Shown: positions 7,227 through 15,046, counted from the first letter of the stretch. The stretch is DNA of 22,623 nucleotides from CAZHOV01 sp964534315 (GCA_964534315.1 CAZHOV010000093.1:1-22623); one strand, 5' to 3'. The notes: generated by a model not told the origin, from the sequence alone. Numbers and translations are program-made.

Positions 7227-7257
7227 TTGCAGGGTATTTATTTTTACCTTACTTTTG
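7227..7257 (+). promoter_or_regulatory. Bacteroidota-type promoter of the tetR gene
   Basis: TTG at 7227-7229 and TACTTTTG at 7250-7257 match the -33 TTG and -7 TAnnTTTG elements with a 20-nt spacer. The predicted start of transcription falls inside the operator that follows directly (7258-7275), so a bound repressor would block initiation. Confidence 0.7.
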
Positions 7258-7275
7258 TAAGTAAATGCTCACTCA
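7258..7275. promoter_or_regulatory. putative TetR operator, copy 1
   Basis: TAAGTAAATGCTCACTCA matches the operator at 7829-7846 in 15 of 18 positions. It is a less perfect palindrome than that copy. It starts one base after the -7 box and lies 18 nt before the tetR start codon, the normal place for autorepression. The assignment to this TetR protein is inference from position. Confidence 0.65.
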
Positions 7276-7293
7276 CTATTTAAGGAGTAAAAA

Positions 7294-7812
7294 ATGACAG
7301 ACAAGCAGGAGAATATACTGAAAACGGCATTAGAGTTATTTGCCAATGACGGTTACAATGCTACGGCCACCAGCAAAATTGCCAAGAAAGCAGGAGTTTC
7401 TGAGGGATTGATTTTCCGGCATTTTGGGAATAAAAAAGGCTTGCTGGAGGCGATTATGGAAGATATGGAAAATAGAATTAGCCAATTATTGGCGCCAATT
7501 GTTTTTGAAGACGATCCCAAAAAGGTAATTACTGCGTTTATTGAATTACCTTTCAGTATTGATCCTGAGGAATATAATTTCTGGCGGTTGCAATTTAAAT
7601 TGAAGTGGGAGCAGGCGTATTACAATCCGCACAAAATGAAACCCCTGGTTGATAAACTGACGTGGGCATTTACGGCTCTGGGAGCGGATCAACCGGCTCA
7701 GGAAGCTCAGTTGCTTAACCAGCTTATAGACACTATTTCTGTAGGTATTCTTAGAGATGGACTGGAAAGCCAATTGCCTTTAAAATCGCTTTTACTAACG
7801 AAATATTCATGA
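7294..7812 (+). CDS. TetR/AcrR-family transcriptional regulator
   Basis: A 172-residue regulator. Residues 1-47 form the TetR helix-turn-helix (ILKTALELFANDGYNATATSKIAKKAGVSEGLIFRHFGNKKGLL); YNATATSKIAKKAGVS matches the recognition region well. The remainder is an all-helical ligand-binding domain that is slightly short for the family and has no recognisable ligand. A good Shine-Dalgarno site, AAGGAG at 7282-7287, sits 6 nt before the ATG, which is unusual in this window. The gene ends 46 nt before a dehydrogenase gene on the same strand. Operator copies before both genes suggest that it represses itself and the dehydrogenase, probably released by a small hydrophobic or reactive molecule. Confidence 0.9.
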   Translation: MTDKQENILKTALELFANDGYNATATSKIAKKAGVSEGLIFRHFGNKKGLLEAIMEDMENRISQLLAPIVFEDDPKKVITAFIELPFSIDPEEYNFWRLQFKLKWEQAYYNPHKMKPLVDKLTWAFTALGADQPAQEAQLLNQLIDTISVGILRDGLESQLPLKSLLLTKYS

Positions 7813-7828
7813 TTTTTTCTTCAAATAA

Positions 7829-7846
7829 TAAGTAAGTACTCACTTA
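7829..7846. promoter_or_regulatory. putative TetR operator, copy 2
   Basis: TAAGTAAGTACTCACTTA is an 18-bp palindrome with one mismatched pair, centred on GTAC. It lies 12 nt before the dehydrogenase start codon and 16 nt after the tetR stop. Being the more symmetric copy, it may be the higher-affinity site. Confidence 0.7.
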
Positions 7847-7858
7847 AAATTTAGATAT

Positions 7859-8686
7859 ATGAATTCCAAAAAAGTCATTTTTATTACCGGAGCGTCTTCC
7901 GGAATCGGAAAAGCCACCGCTTTACAGTTGATCAATGAAGGCCATACGGTATATGGAGCTGCCCGCCGGGTAGAAAAGATGCAGGATTTAGCGGATGCCG
8001 GTGGCCATGCCATCAAGATGGATGTAACCGATGATGCACAGATAGAAGCCGGTGTCCATAAAATAATCAATGAGCAGGGAAAGATTGATGTGTTGGTCAA
8101 CAATGCGGGCTATGCTACCTACGGCTCCGTGGAGGAGACGCCTATAGCCGACGCCCGACGGCAATTTGATGTCAATATTTTTGGCCTGGCTCGCCTTACC
8201 CAATTAGTCATTCCGCACATGCGGGAGCAACAGTCTGGCAAGATTATCAATATTTCCTCCATGGGAGGAAAGATATATACCCCTCTTGGGGCCTGGTACC
8301 ATGCTACCAAACATGCTTTGGAAGGTTGGAGTGATTGTCTGCGATTGGAGTTAAAACAATTTGGAATCGATGTGGTCATCATAGAACCAGGTGCGATCGC
8401 TACTGAATTTGGAGAGGTATTGATGGATCCCATGGTAGAGCGGTCTGGTGAGGGGCCTTATGGAAAAATGGTGAAATCAGTAGCCAAAGCAGTAGAAGAA
8501 TCTTACGAAAAAGAAGGCGCTTCTTCTCCTCCATCAGTGATTGCCAGAGCCATATCTAAAGCAATTCAATCGAATAAGCCCAAGACAAGATATGTAGCGG
8601 GTAAGTTAGCAAAACCATTATTATTTGTCAGGCGCTATTTAGGCGACCGGATTTTTGACAAAGCAGTGATGAGTCAGATTAAATAA
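7859..8686 (+). CDS. short-chain dehydrogenase/reductase (classical SDR)
   Basis: A 275-residue NAD(P)-dependent oxidoreductase. The cofactor-binding TGASSGIG is at residues 10-17, NNAG at 81-84, the structural N106, and the catalytic S133, Y147 and K151 (YHATK). The basic pair in AARRVEK after beta-2 favours NADP over NAD. The C-terminal part (from about 200) is longer than the minimal SDR and resembles the retinol/steroid dehydrogenase-like branch. The substrate cannot be told from sequence. Its upstream operator and the preceding tetR gene make it the probable main target of that regulator, so it may reduce the reactive carbonyl or lipid-like ligand sensed by TetR (inference). Confidence 0.93.
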   Translation: MNSKKVIFITGASSGIGKATALQLINEGHTVYGAARRVEKMQDLADAGGHAIKMDVTDDAQIEAGVHKIINEQGKIDVLVNNAGYATYGSVEETPIADARRQFDVNIFGLARLTQLVIPHMREQQSGKIINISSMGGKIYTPLGAWYHATKHALEGWSDCLRLELKQFGIDVVIIEPGAIATEFGEVLMDPMVERSGEGPYGKMVKSVAKAVEESYEKEGASSPPSVIARAISKAIQSNKPKTRYVAGKLAKPLLFVRRYLGDRIFDKAVMSQIK

Positions 8687-8712
8687 ATTACCATAAAACA
8701 TTCCTCTTGCAG

Positions 8713-8748
8713 AGATACCAAAGATAAAAAGGTGCTTTTTCCGTATCT
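8713..8748 (+). terminator. possible terminator after the dehydrogenase
   Basis: AGATAC (8713-8718) pairs with GTATCT (8743-8748), and inside it AAAAAG-GTG-CTTTTT (8726-8740) forms a second stem. Both stems are A/T-rich with an unequal internal loop, so this is weak support for a terminator. It lies 26 nt after the stop codon. Confidence 0.3.
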
Positions 8749-8791
8749 TCGGGGTCTCAGCAGTTTTTATAATATTTCTTATTTTTGAGGA

Positions 8792-9376
8792 ATGAAAATA
8801 AATATTTTAATCATGGCTGCCGGAAGTTCCTCCCGCCTTGGCCAGCCTAAGCAGTTATTGACCTTCAAGGACAGCCTCCTGCTGATTCATATGATACGGG
8901 AATGTCTTGACAGCGAGTTGGGAGACGTCTATGTCGTGCTCGGTGCTTATGCCAGCCGCATTCGGCCCTTCATAGAGAACACTCCGGTCCAAATATTAGT
9001 CAATTCTACTTGGCAAAGAGGACTCGGCAACTCCATTGCTTATGGCATTAAAACCATGCAAAAAGACCAGGTAGGTGGGGCGATCATTGTATTAGCAGAC
9101 CAACCTTATTTTTCTAAAGAACTCCTTCTGGAAATTATTCAAAAGAGAGAAGAATCCGGTGCTCCGATTATCATTAGTCAATATAAACAGGGGGCTGGTC
9201 CTCCTTCTTACTTCGAGGCTGCTACGTTTCCTGAAATGGAGCAATTGGATGGCGATGACGGTGCTAAGGCGGTGGTTAATAAATACTACGATCAAATTGC
9301 GACGATCAAATTCGAAAAAGGGCATCTGGATATTGATGAAGTAAAAGATCTGGATATTCTGAGGTTGATGGAATGA
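8792..9376 (+). CDS. mocA: MocA-like molybdenum cofactor cytidylyltransferase
   Basis: A 194-residue nucleotidyltransferase of the MobA/MocA group. The NTP-binding signature AAGSSSRLGQPKQLL is at 9-23, the metal-binding LADQP at 101-105 (D103), a QGAGPPSYF segment where MocA has RGxPxxF, and DGDDGAKAV. Proteins of this type transfer CMP to molybdopterin to make the MCD cofactor used by the xanthine oxidase family. GMP-transferring MobA is the alternative, but the immediate neighbourhood (XdhC and an IorAB-type hydroxylase, converging from the other strand) strongly favours MocA. Length is normal. It is transcribed towards xdhC, with the two stop codons separated by a palindrome-rich 151-nt gap. 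Confidence 0.85.
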   Translation: MKINILIMAAGSSSRLGQPKQLLTFKDSLLLIHMIRECLDSELGDVYVVLGAYASRIRPFIENTPVQILVNSTWQRGLGNSIAYGIKTMQKDQVGGAIIVLADQPYFSKELLLEIIQKREESGAPIIISQYKQGAGPPSYFEAATFPEMEQLDGDDGAKAVVNKYYDQIATIKFEKGHLDIDEVKDLDILRLME

Positions 9377-9384
9377 GGTTGATT

Positions 9385-9412
9385 CCCGCAAAGGCGCAAC
9401 GGGCGCAGAGAA
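9385..9412. repeat. CGCAAAGGCGCAA-type intergenic repeat, partial
   Basis: A G/C-rich string (CCCGCAAAGGCGCAACGGGC then GCAGAGAA) just after the mocA stop codon. Read on the minus strand it begins TTCTCTGCGCCC, which matches the start of the element at 21377 (TTCTCTGTGTCC) apart from two C/T changes. From memory, near-identical strings occur between genes in many Bacteroidota genomes; a search is needed to confirm. Confidence 0.5.
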
Positions 9413-9430
9413 ACTAAAACTTCATATTTT

Positions 9431-9520
9431 CATGTTAGTTGGGACGTCCTCGTCCCAACTCAACTTCATGCTAGTTGGGACGTCCTCGTCCCAACTCAAC
9501 TTCCAGATGCCTCTGGCATC
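9431..9520. repeat. 36-bp tandem repeat plus palindrome between mocA and xdhC
   Basis: Units 9431-9466 and 9467-9502 are identical except for one base (CATGTT versus CATGCT). Each holds AGTTGGGACG-TCCT-CGTCCCAACT, a 10-bp stem with a 4-nt loop. A third hairpin of different sequence, GATGCC-TCT-GGCATC, follows at 9506-9520. They lie between convergent genes and may also end transcription from both sides. The same palindrome recurs upstream of xdhC. Confidence 0.9.
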
Positions 9521-9527
9521 AACTTCA

Positions 9528-10646
9528 CTAGTCATTGATCGGCTTCTTTCGCTTCCTCAGAAACCCACCTTCCCTGTTCGAAAAAACCGCCCTGATTTCT
9601 GCTAAAATGGCTACTGCAATTTCCTCCGGAGTGGTAGCCCCCGTATCTAAACCAACAGGAGCAAAAAGTCGATCTTGATCGATGGCTATTCCTGCTTCCT
9701 TCAGGTTGTTCAAAATCTTATCCCTGCGCTTTTTGGGGCCCAACAGGCCGATGTAAGGGATGTCAGTCTGAAGGACTTTACCCAGATTGGCTTGATCTGT
9801 TTTAACATCATGCGCCATGATAATTGCCGCTGAGAATAGATCTACAGGTGGCATGCCTTTCTCCAAGTCCCAGACGTGATCTGCTGCTTCAAACAGTGCT
9901 TTGGAGACTTTCAGGGGGTTAGAGGCCAAGGTGACCTTCCATCCAATAGCTTTGGCTAGCTGTGCCAAAGGGACGGTATCGTAATTTCGGCCATAGATAA
10001 ACAAATGAATGGGGGGCGGCAGGAATTCGATAAAGATTTTCCAGGCACCCTGATTGGTTTCATAGGTTTTGGTTTGCGATTTCTGGTGTTTCCAAACCAA
10101 TGCCAGGTCGTCAAGCAGGGCATCAGAGCCCAAATCTTCGAGCAATTGAGGTTTTTTTTGAATAGGGATTAAAGTCCCAACAGGATAATCCTTGTCTGGG
10201 CTTTCGACAATTGTCAACAAAACAGAAGGTGCTCTTTTTAGGGAACATTCTTTTAAAGTAGCGATCGCATTATGAGGATCAGTCTGTTCAATAGGAGCGA
10301 TTAATATATCGATCAACCCGTTGCACCCCAGCCCCACTCCGATCTGGTTAGGATCATCATCTCGCGTATCATAGCGTACCGTTACCGGCTCATTTTTATA
10401 AAGCGCATACTGTGCATTTTTCAGTGCATCCCGTTCCAGGCATCCCCCGCTAATGCCTCCTATCCAGCTCCCATCTTCAGCAATGAGCATGCGCGCACCT
10501 GATCTCCGGTAAGATGAATTTTCGACATGGATCACAGTTGCAAGGGCTAGTTTCTTATCTTCCTGTGTGAGCTCTTCGTAGTGATTGATGATGGAGGTAA
10601 TTTCTTTCAAAGGTTTGTTTTTTTCGTAGCTAAGTCGCCTGACCAA
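9528..10646 (-). CDS. xdhC: XdhC-family molybdenum hydroxylase maturation protein
   Basis: A 372-residue protein of the XdhC/CoxI family. The N-terminal domain has SSYRRSGARMLI and the cysteine-containing WIGGISGGCLERD block (residues 43-72). GVGLGCNGLIDILI follows, with a second conserved cysteine. The C-terminal half is a Rossmann-like domain (HLFIYGRNYDTVPLAQLAKAIGWKV) ending in GLDTGATTPEEIAVAILAEI. In characterised systems XdhC binds the molybdenum cofactor and delivers it, in sulfurated form, to the hydroxylase. It lies last in the minus-strand hydroxylase operon, 79 nt after the large subunit. That gap holds a palindrome that could reduce read-through. A cytoplasmic chaperone role fits its lack of a signal peptide. 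Confidence 0.92.
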   Translation of the reverse strand: MVRRLSYEKNKPLKEITSIINHYEELTQEDKKLALATVIHVENSSYRRSGARMLIAEDGSWIGGISGGCLERDALKNAQYALYKNEPVTVRYDTRDDDPNQIGVGLGCNGLIDILIAPIEQTDPHNAIATLKECSLKRAPSVLLTIVESPDKDYPVGTLIPIQKKPQLLEDLGSDALLDDLALVWKHQKSQTKTYETNQGAWKIFIEFLPPPIHLFIYGRNYDTVPLAQLAKAIGWKVTLASNPLKVSKALFEAADHVWDLEKGMPPVDLFSAAIIMAHDVKTDQANLGKVLQTDIPYIGLLGPKKRRDKILNNLKEAGIAIDQDRLFAPVGLDTGATTPEEIAVAILAEIRAVFSNREGGFLRKRKKPIND

Positions 10647-10697
10647 TCCAATGGTCTGACGACTTTAATCGGTCAAAATTAAAATAAATCAATGCTC

Positions 10698-10719
10698 GTT
10701 GGGACGTTCCCGTCCCAAC
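10698..10719. repeat. third copy of the GTTGGGACG palindrome
   Basis: GTTGGGACG-TTCC-CGTCCCAAC forms a 9-bp stem. It is the same element as the tandem units at 9431-9502, differing in the loop. The following TGGCATCA also matches the sequence at 9514-9521, so it looks like a copy with an internal deletion. It lies between the large hydroxylase subunit gene and xdhC. Confidence 0.85.
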
Positions 10720-10725
10720 CTGGCA

Positions 10726-12900
10726 TCACATCGCTTTCGCCAACGGCATACTCCTCAACCTCTTGCCCGTAAGCTTGAAAACCGCATTGGCTATAGCAGC
10801 ACCTATTGGCCCCATAGGAGGTTCGCCCACAGCTCCGGGTTTATCAGCATTTTCAAGGATGATCACATCAATTTCTTTTGGCGAATCTTTCATTAACGCC
10901 ATTTTATAAGGACCATAAATCGTTGGAGAAAGGGAGCCATTTTTCACTGTCATTTCTTCATATAAGGCTGCGCTTAATCCCATAATGATAGATCCCTCAC
11001 TTTGAGCCCTGATCTGATCAGGATTAACAGCTAGACCAGGGTCGATCACACACGTGACCTTATGCACTTTTATTTGGTTATTCTCAACAGATACTTCTAC
11101 CACGTGGGCGCAAGGCGTATTGGCATCGGTACTGGCTGCAAATCCTTTGGCTCTTCCTTCGGGAACTGGTTCATTCCACCCGCCCTTTTCCGCAGCAGTC
11201 TTAATCACTTCTTTTAACCGAAATCCTCTTTCATCATCTTGTATCTGGTCAAGCCGAAACTGGACTGGGTCCTTGCCCGCTTTAGTCGCTAACTCATCGA
11301 GAAAACTTTCTATAGCAAAGGTATTAGCCAACAATCCCAAACTCCTCCACCAACTGGTTGCAAAAGGAAGTTTGACTCGCCAGGAAATAGCCCGGTAATT
11401 TGGAATAGCCCCATATTGAATCATTCCACCCCTCCAGGCCCCTACATCCGAACCAAGGATAGATTGAACGACCTCCGGGAAAAGCGGAGACCCAAACATC
11501 ACATCTCCACTGGATACATTGTGTTCAATGGCTTCGATTAATCCATTCTCATTCATTTTAGCTTTCAGGACGTGATGAGTTGGTGGTCGGAACGTGTCAT
11601 TTTGAAATTCCTCTTTTCTATTTAAAAAACACTTTACAGGCTTGCCAACAGCTTTGGAAAGGACTGCTGCCTGCATAGCATTGGGAGTATGCAATCTACG
11701 GCCAAATCCGCCACCTAAATAGGTGGGTTTAATATTGACATTTTCTACTTTTAACCCTAACCGTTTGGCTACTTCCTTCCGGGTGATATTGATGACCTGG
11801 GTAGAAATGATAATAGTTGCCTTGTCTCCTTCCACATGGGCAACAGAACCATTAGGTTCCATCTGGGCATGAGCGCCAATAGGGCTAAAATATTCAGACT
11901 CAATGATTCCTTCTTCACCTTCCTTTAACAGGCTTTTGGCCCTGCCCTTTTTTTGTATCACAATGGGATCACCCTTTCCCACCTTGATCATTTCTTCAAT
12001 ATCCCCATTTTCCCATTTTTTATTGATCGTCCAGTTGACCTTAATCCTTTGTTTGGCATTTTCTGCCTCGATGTAAGAATTTGCCACTACACCAACAAAG
12101 TCCTTTTCCTTCACAATTTTGACTACTCCAGGCATTTTTTCAGCTTCGCTGGTGTCAGCACTTTCAAACGTCGCGTCTACAGAAGAAGGTCGAACGACAG
12201 CTCCATATAGCATATCTGGCATTTTAGCATCCATTCCAAACATTGGAGCACCGATGACTTTATCTCTAAGATCGATTCTGGCGATCGGCTTTCCGACAAA
12301 TTTGTAGTCTTTAGGATCTTTAAGCTCAGGAGTCTTGGGGACTTTCCATTCTTTGACCTCCTTTACAACTTCCCCATACGTTATATTTTTTCCTTCACCT
12401 GAAATAACCCCATCCTTTACAGCCAAACTGGCTGCGGCGACTCCTAATAAAACCGCTGCCTCATTCTTGAGCATCTCTCGCATCGTAGCGGCTATTTCTC
12501 TTAGCGGCTGCCAAAGGCCGGAAATAGAGTTACTTCCACCGGTGCTAAACTGATCTACATTTCCAGATGCTGATTGGGCATGAACGACAGAAATCTGCGA
12601 GATATCCACTTCCAACTCATCTGCAGCTATCTGCGCCAGTCCGGTGAAGGTGCCTTGTCCCATTTCTACTTTTGGGGAATGTAAGATCAATTGATTATCA
12701 GCAGTGACTTCAAACCAAACAGTTGGATCATCAGTAGACCCTTGGTAGGCCGGATCAATCGTATTGGCAAAGCCGGCAAGTGATCGTCTCCAGATAGGAC
12801 TTGAAAGATAGGTGGCACCGATCATCACGCCAACACCTGTCGCTGAGCGGATTAAAAACTTTCTTCTTGAAAAACCTTTCTTTTTTTGCTTTTCGCTCAT
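10726..12900 (-). CDS. iorB: molybdopterin-binding subunit of IorAB-type aldehyde/N-heterocycle hydroxylase
   Basis: A 724-residue xanthine-oxidase-family catalytic subunit, closest to isoquinoline 1-oxidoreductase beta. A twin-arginine signal (SRRKFL, residues 11-16, then a hydrophobic stretch) sends the folded enzyme to the periplasm. Cofactor motifs include VEMGQGTFTGLAQIAADEL (from residue 78), GGGFGRR, and the C-terminal AVGEPPMGPIGAA with the probable catalytic glutamate E693. FAD-binding and iron-sulfur domains are absent, as expected, because the small subunit and a cytochrome are separate genes. The substrate is not readable; homologs oxidise aldehydes or N-heterocycles. It starts 1 nt after the [2Fe-2S] subunit stop codon, so the two are translationally linked. 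Confidence 0.9.
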   Translation of the reverse strand: MSEKQKKKGFSRRKFLIRSATGVGVMIGATYLSSPIWRRSLAGFANTIDPAYQGSTDDPTVWFEVTADNQLILHSPKVEMGQGTFTGLAQIAADELEVDISQISVVHAQSASGNVDQFSTGGSNSISGLWQPLREIAATMREMLKNEAAVLLGVAAASLAVKDGVISGEGKNITYGEVVKEVKEWKVPKTPELKDPKDYKFVGKPIARIDLRDKVIGAPMFGMDAKMPDMLYGAVVRPSSVDATFESADTSEAEKMPGVVKIVKEKDFVGVVANSYIEAENAKQRIKVNWTINKKWENGDIEEMIKVGKGDPIVIQKKGRAKSLLKEGEEGIIESEYFSPIGAHAQMEPNGSVAHVEGDKATIIISTQVINITRKEVAKRLGLKVENVNIKPTYLGGGFGRRLHTPNAMQAAVLSKAVGKPVKCFLNRKEEFQNDTFRPPTHHVLKAKMNENGLIEAIEHNVSSGDVMFGSPLFPEVVQSILGSDVGAWRGGMIQYGAIPNYRAISWRVKLPFATSWWRSLGLLANTFAIESFLDELATKAGKDPVQFRLDQIQDDERGFRLKEVIKTAAEKGGWNEPVPEGRAKGFAASTDANTPCAHVVEVSVENNQIKVHKVTCVIDPGLAVNPDQIRAQSEGSIIMGLSAALYEEMTVKNGSLSPTIYGPYKMALMKDSPKEIDVIILENADKPGAVGEPPMGPIGAAIANAVFKLTGKRLRSMPLAKAM

Positions 12901-12901
12901 G

Positions 12902-13381
12902 TTATCCTTCTATTTTTGGGTTAGTGTTGATAAGTTCAGCAGCGCGGTGAATCGCTTTCCGCATCCGGTAATAGGTACCACATCTACAAATATTGATGAT
13001 ATGATTGTCAATATCTTCATCGGTGGGATTGGGTATTTTCTCTAACATGGCTGCCGTAGCCATCATAAAGCCCGGCTGGCAATAGCCACATTGGGGGACG
13101 ATCTCCTCCATCCAGGCTTGCTGGACAGGGTGCAATGCTCCATCTTTGGAAAGCCCCTCAATGGTGGTGATCTCCTTGCCTTCCGCAAACTTAACCGCAT
13201 AAGAGCAAGATCTGATCGCTTCACCATCGATCATAAGTGTACAAGCACCGCAAGCCGCTTTCCCGCAGCCAAATTTAGTACCTTTTAAATTTAGGAGGTC
13301 TCGAACGACCCAAAGGAGCGGAGTTTGTCCGTCGGTATCTACCGTTTGGGAGACCCCGTTAATTGAAAATGATACGTTCAT
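12902..13381 (-). CDS. iorA: [2Fe-2S] subunit of IorAB-type hydroxylase
   Basis: A 159-residue small subunit with both iron-sulfur clusters of the xanthine oxidase family. The plant-ferredoxin-type cluster uses C39, C44, C47 and C59 (FGCGKAACGACTL then RSC). The second cluster uses C98, C101, C132 and C134 (QCGYCQPG and ICRCGTYYRMR). All eight ligands are present. It passes electrons from the molybdenum site in the large subunit to an acceptor, here most likely the cytochrome c encoded 11 nt upstream. It has no signal peptide and is expected to be carried to the periplasm together with the Tat-exported large subunit. Confidence 0.94.
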   Translation of the reverse strand: MNVSFSINGVSQTVDTDGQTPLLWVVRDLLNLKGTKFGCGKAACGACTLMIDGEAIRSCSYAVKFAEGKEITTIEGLSKDGALHPVQQAWMEEIVPQCGYCQPGFMMATAAMLEKIPNPTDEDIDNHIINICRCGTYYRMRKAIHRAAELINTNPKIEG

Positions 13382-13392
13382 ATTAAAAATAT

Positions 13393-14007
13393 TTATTCTT
13401 CAGGAATTGGTGCGCCGGCAGCGGCCCATTCTTTAACAGCTTTAATGTAGTCTTCTTCAGAAACCGGTGGTTTTTCTCTGGGATTACCTTCAGCGTCAAT
13501 ACCTGGTTCGAAAGCCCAAAGTACAAGTTCGTGTTCTGTGAGGTGTTTGACCACTTCATCAAGTGTTCTGCCGCCGTTTTTTTCTTTGTCTAGCATGGAG
13601 GTTGCAATCTCAGCAGGGGTAAGACCTTCCCATGCCATACTTTTGGGCGCCAAACTCCATTCGGGGGCACCCGGCACTCCTGAGTAGTTATTATTTTCAG
13701 CCTGATGGCAGTTATTACATTTAAACCCTGGAACCCCATGATTGTCAGGTCCTCGCTTAACATTAAAATTATGGATGTGGCTATCTTCTCCTTGTAATGG
13801 ACGGTCACCTGCCGGATGGCAGTTGATGCAGCGTTGGTGGGTAAGCACTTCCATCATGGTGTAATAAGCTTTTTCAGGATCGCTCATTTTAGCCTCCTCA
13901 ACAGGATTGGAAGGTGTGTTCATTTTTTCTCCAGATTTTGCCAGGATCATTCCTAATAAAAAAAGAGAAAGAAAAGTGGTAAGCACAGCAAGATGTTTAT
14001 AACCCAT
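13393..14007 (-). CDS. diheme cytochrome c, electron acceptor of the hydroxylase
   Basis: A 204-residue protein with an N-terminal hydrophobic segment (residues 5-22), which is a membrane anchor or signal peptide. It has two CxxCH heme sites: CINCH at 60-64 and CNNCH at 97-101. A conserved-looking HIHNFNVKRG lies between them. The C-terminal half is rich in charged residues and ends PIPEE. Homologs next to iorAB genes are often annotated as an isoquinoline oxidoreductase subunit. It is the first gene of the operon, 11 nt before the [2Fe-2S] subunit, which implies that electrons leave the periplasmic enzyme through these hemes into the respiratory chain. An AraC-type operator lies 63 nt upstream of its start. 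Confidence 0.9.
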   Translation of the reverse strand: MGYKHLAVLTTFLSLFLLGMILAKSGEKMNTPSNPVEEAKMSDPEKAYYTMMEVLTHQRCINCHPAGDRPLQGEDSHIHNFNVKRGPDNHGVPGFKCNNCHQAENNNYSGVPGAPEWSLAPKSMAWEGLTPAEIATSMLDKEKNGGRTLDEVVKHLTEHELVLWAFEPGIDAEGNPREKPPVSEEDYIKAVKEWAAAGAPIPEE

Positions 14008-14069
14008 AATAAGCAGGATTTAAGAATTATTAATTTTCAGGCAAATTAGCAAATCACACATGAAGATTA

Positions 14070-14086
14070 GTTGTCAATTCATGTCA
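14070..14086. promoter_or_regulatory. putative AraC-type operator, copy 1 (hydroxylase operon)
   Basis: GTTGTCAATTCATGTCA. On the minus strand, the direction of the operon, it reads TGACA-TGAAT-TGACA-AC: two half-sites in direct repeat exactly 10 bp apart, the usual arrangement for AraC-family monomers binding one face of the helix. It is 63 nt upstream of the cytochrome c gene and matches the copy before araC at 16 of 17 bases. Confidence 0.65.
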
Positions 14087-14212
14087 TTATGAACTAAGAT
14101 ACCTTTTTTTATGGTTCTTTGACAAGAACTGTGTAAAATGGAATTTTAAAATTATATTCCTTTCAGCCACAAGGACATTCAAGGATTACTATTTTTCATT
14201 CCACACAATTTG

Positions 14213-15046
14213 TCAAATAAGGTTTTTTATTTCTGACGGGGAAACACCAAATTTCTTTTTAAATACTTTACTAAAGTGCGCTAAATCCTTAAATCCTACT
14301 TTTAGGTATACTTTTGATGTGGTTTGCCCCTGAATTTGAAGCAACTCTTTTGCTTTTTCCAATCTTTTTGCCTGTATCCATTGGTAAGGTGGTTTATGGA
14401 ATACCTTTTTGAAGTCCCGGTTGAAGGTAGATAAACTTCTGCCCGATAGCTTAGCAAATTCTTTTAGCGTAACCGGACGCGTATAATTCTCTTCCATAAA
14501 TTTTCTGAGCTCCACCTTTGTCGGATAATAGGTCAACTCGAAAATCTCCAGAAATTCAGGATTCTTTTTAAGTATAGATGTTAACGCCGCTTTAATTTTG
14601 GGTTCTAAATTGTTTTTATCAATCTCCTTTTTTTCAAAAAACAATGTTTTGATAAAGGCAAATAAAGCCTCTACCTCCTTAGTAGGATTTAATTCGTGGA
14701 CCGTGGGTAGGTTTCTTATGGATTTAGGTTGGAAACTTGATTTGATTTGAATGATGATATCCTTAATGATAGAATTATGGAGCGCGATGGCATACATCTC
14801 TGCATATCCCTCTTCCGGAGTCCAGGTTTTAAAAAAGGTCCCATTAGTAAATTTATTAATCAGTGCATAAGTCCCAGCCTTAAAAGTATGCAGATTCGAG
14901 GTTGTTTTTAAATTTAAGGCCCCTCTTTTTACAAACCAAATGATTGAAAATGGAAAATGGGAAGAATACTCTTCTGGTTGGTGGATTTCTACTGAAGCAA
15001 AAATGTCGAGTTGTTCACAAGTGATAAATTCAAACGTATTTTCCAT
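14213..15046 (-). CDS. AraC-family transcriptional regulator
   Basis: A 277-residue regulator. Residues 1-170 form a sensor domain with cupin-like beta-rich sequence (SIIWFVKRGALNLKT, FKAGTYALINKF). Residues 181-277 form the two helix-turn-helix AraC domain (VTLKEFAKLSGRSLSTFNRDFKKVFHKPPYQWIQAKRLEKAKELL, then SKVYLKVGFKDLAHFSKVFKKKFGVSPSEI). It lies immediately upstream of the cytochrome/iorAB/xdhC operon on the same strand and divergent from a nitroreductase. The shared direct-repeat operator upstream of this gene and of the operon suggests that it activates the hydroxylase genes and controls itself. The ligand, possibly an aldehyde or heterocyclic substrate, is inferred only from context. 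Confidence 0.93.
   Translation of the reverse strand: MENTFEFITCEQLDIFASVEIHQPEEYSSHFPFSIIWFVKRGALNLKTTSNLHTFKAGTYALINKFTNGTFFKTWTPEEGYAEMYAIALHNSIIKDIIIQIKSSFQPKSIRNLPTVHELNPTKEVEALFAFIKTLFFEKKEIDKNNLEPKIKAALTSILKKNPEFLEIFELTYYPTKVELRKFMEENYTRPVTLKEFAKLSGRSLSTFNRDFKKVFHKPPYQWIQAKRLEKAKELLQIQGQTTSKVYLKVGFKDLAHFSKVFKKKFGVSPSEIKNLI

Noticed and set aside
8780..8787. TATTTTTG as a mocA promoter
   Set aside because: It matches the -7 box but there is no TTG about 20 nt upstream, and transcription would start at the start codon itself.
10726..12900. Xanthine dehydrogenase proper
   Set aside because: There is no FAD subunit, the large subunit has a Tat signal, and a diheme cytochrome is in the operon; this fits the IorAB-type periplasmic enzymes instead.
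14114..14129. GTTCTT-TGAC-AAGAAC hairpin as an araC terminator
   Set aside because: In the direction of araC transcription the stem is followed by an A run, not a T run.
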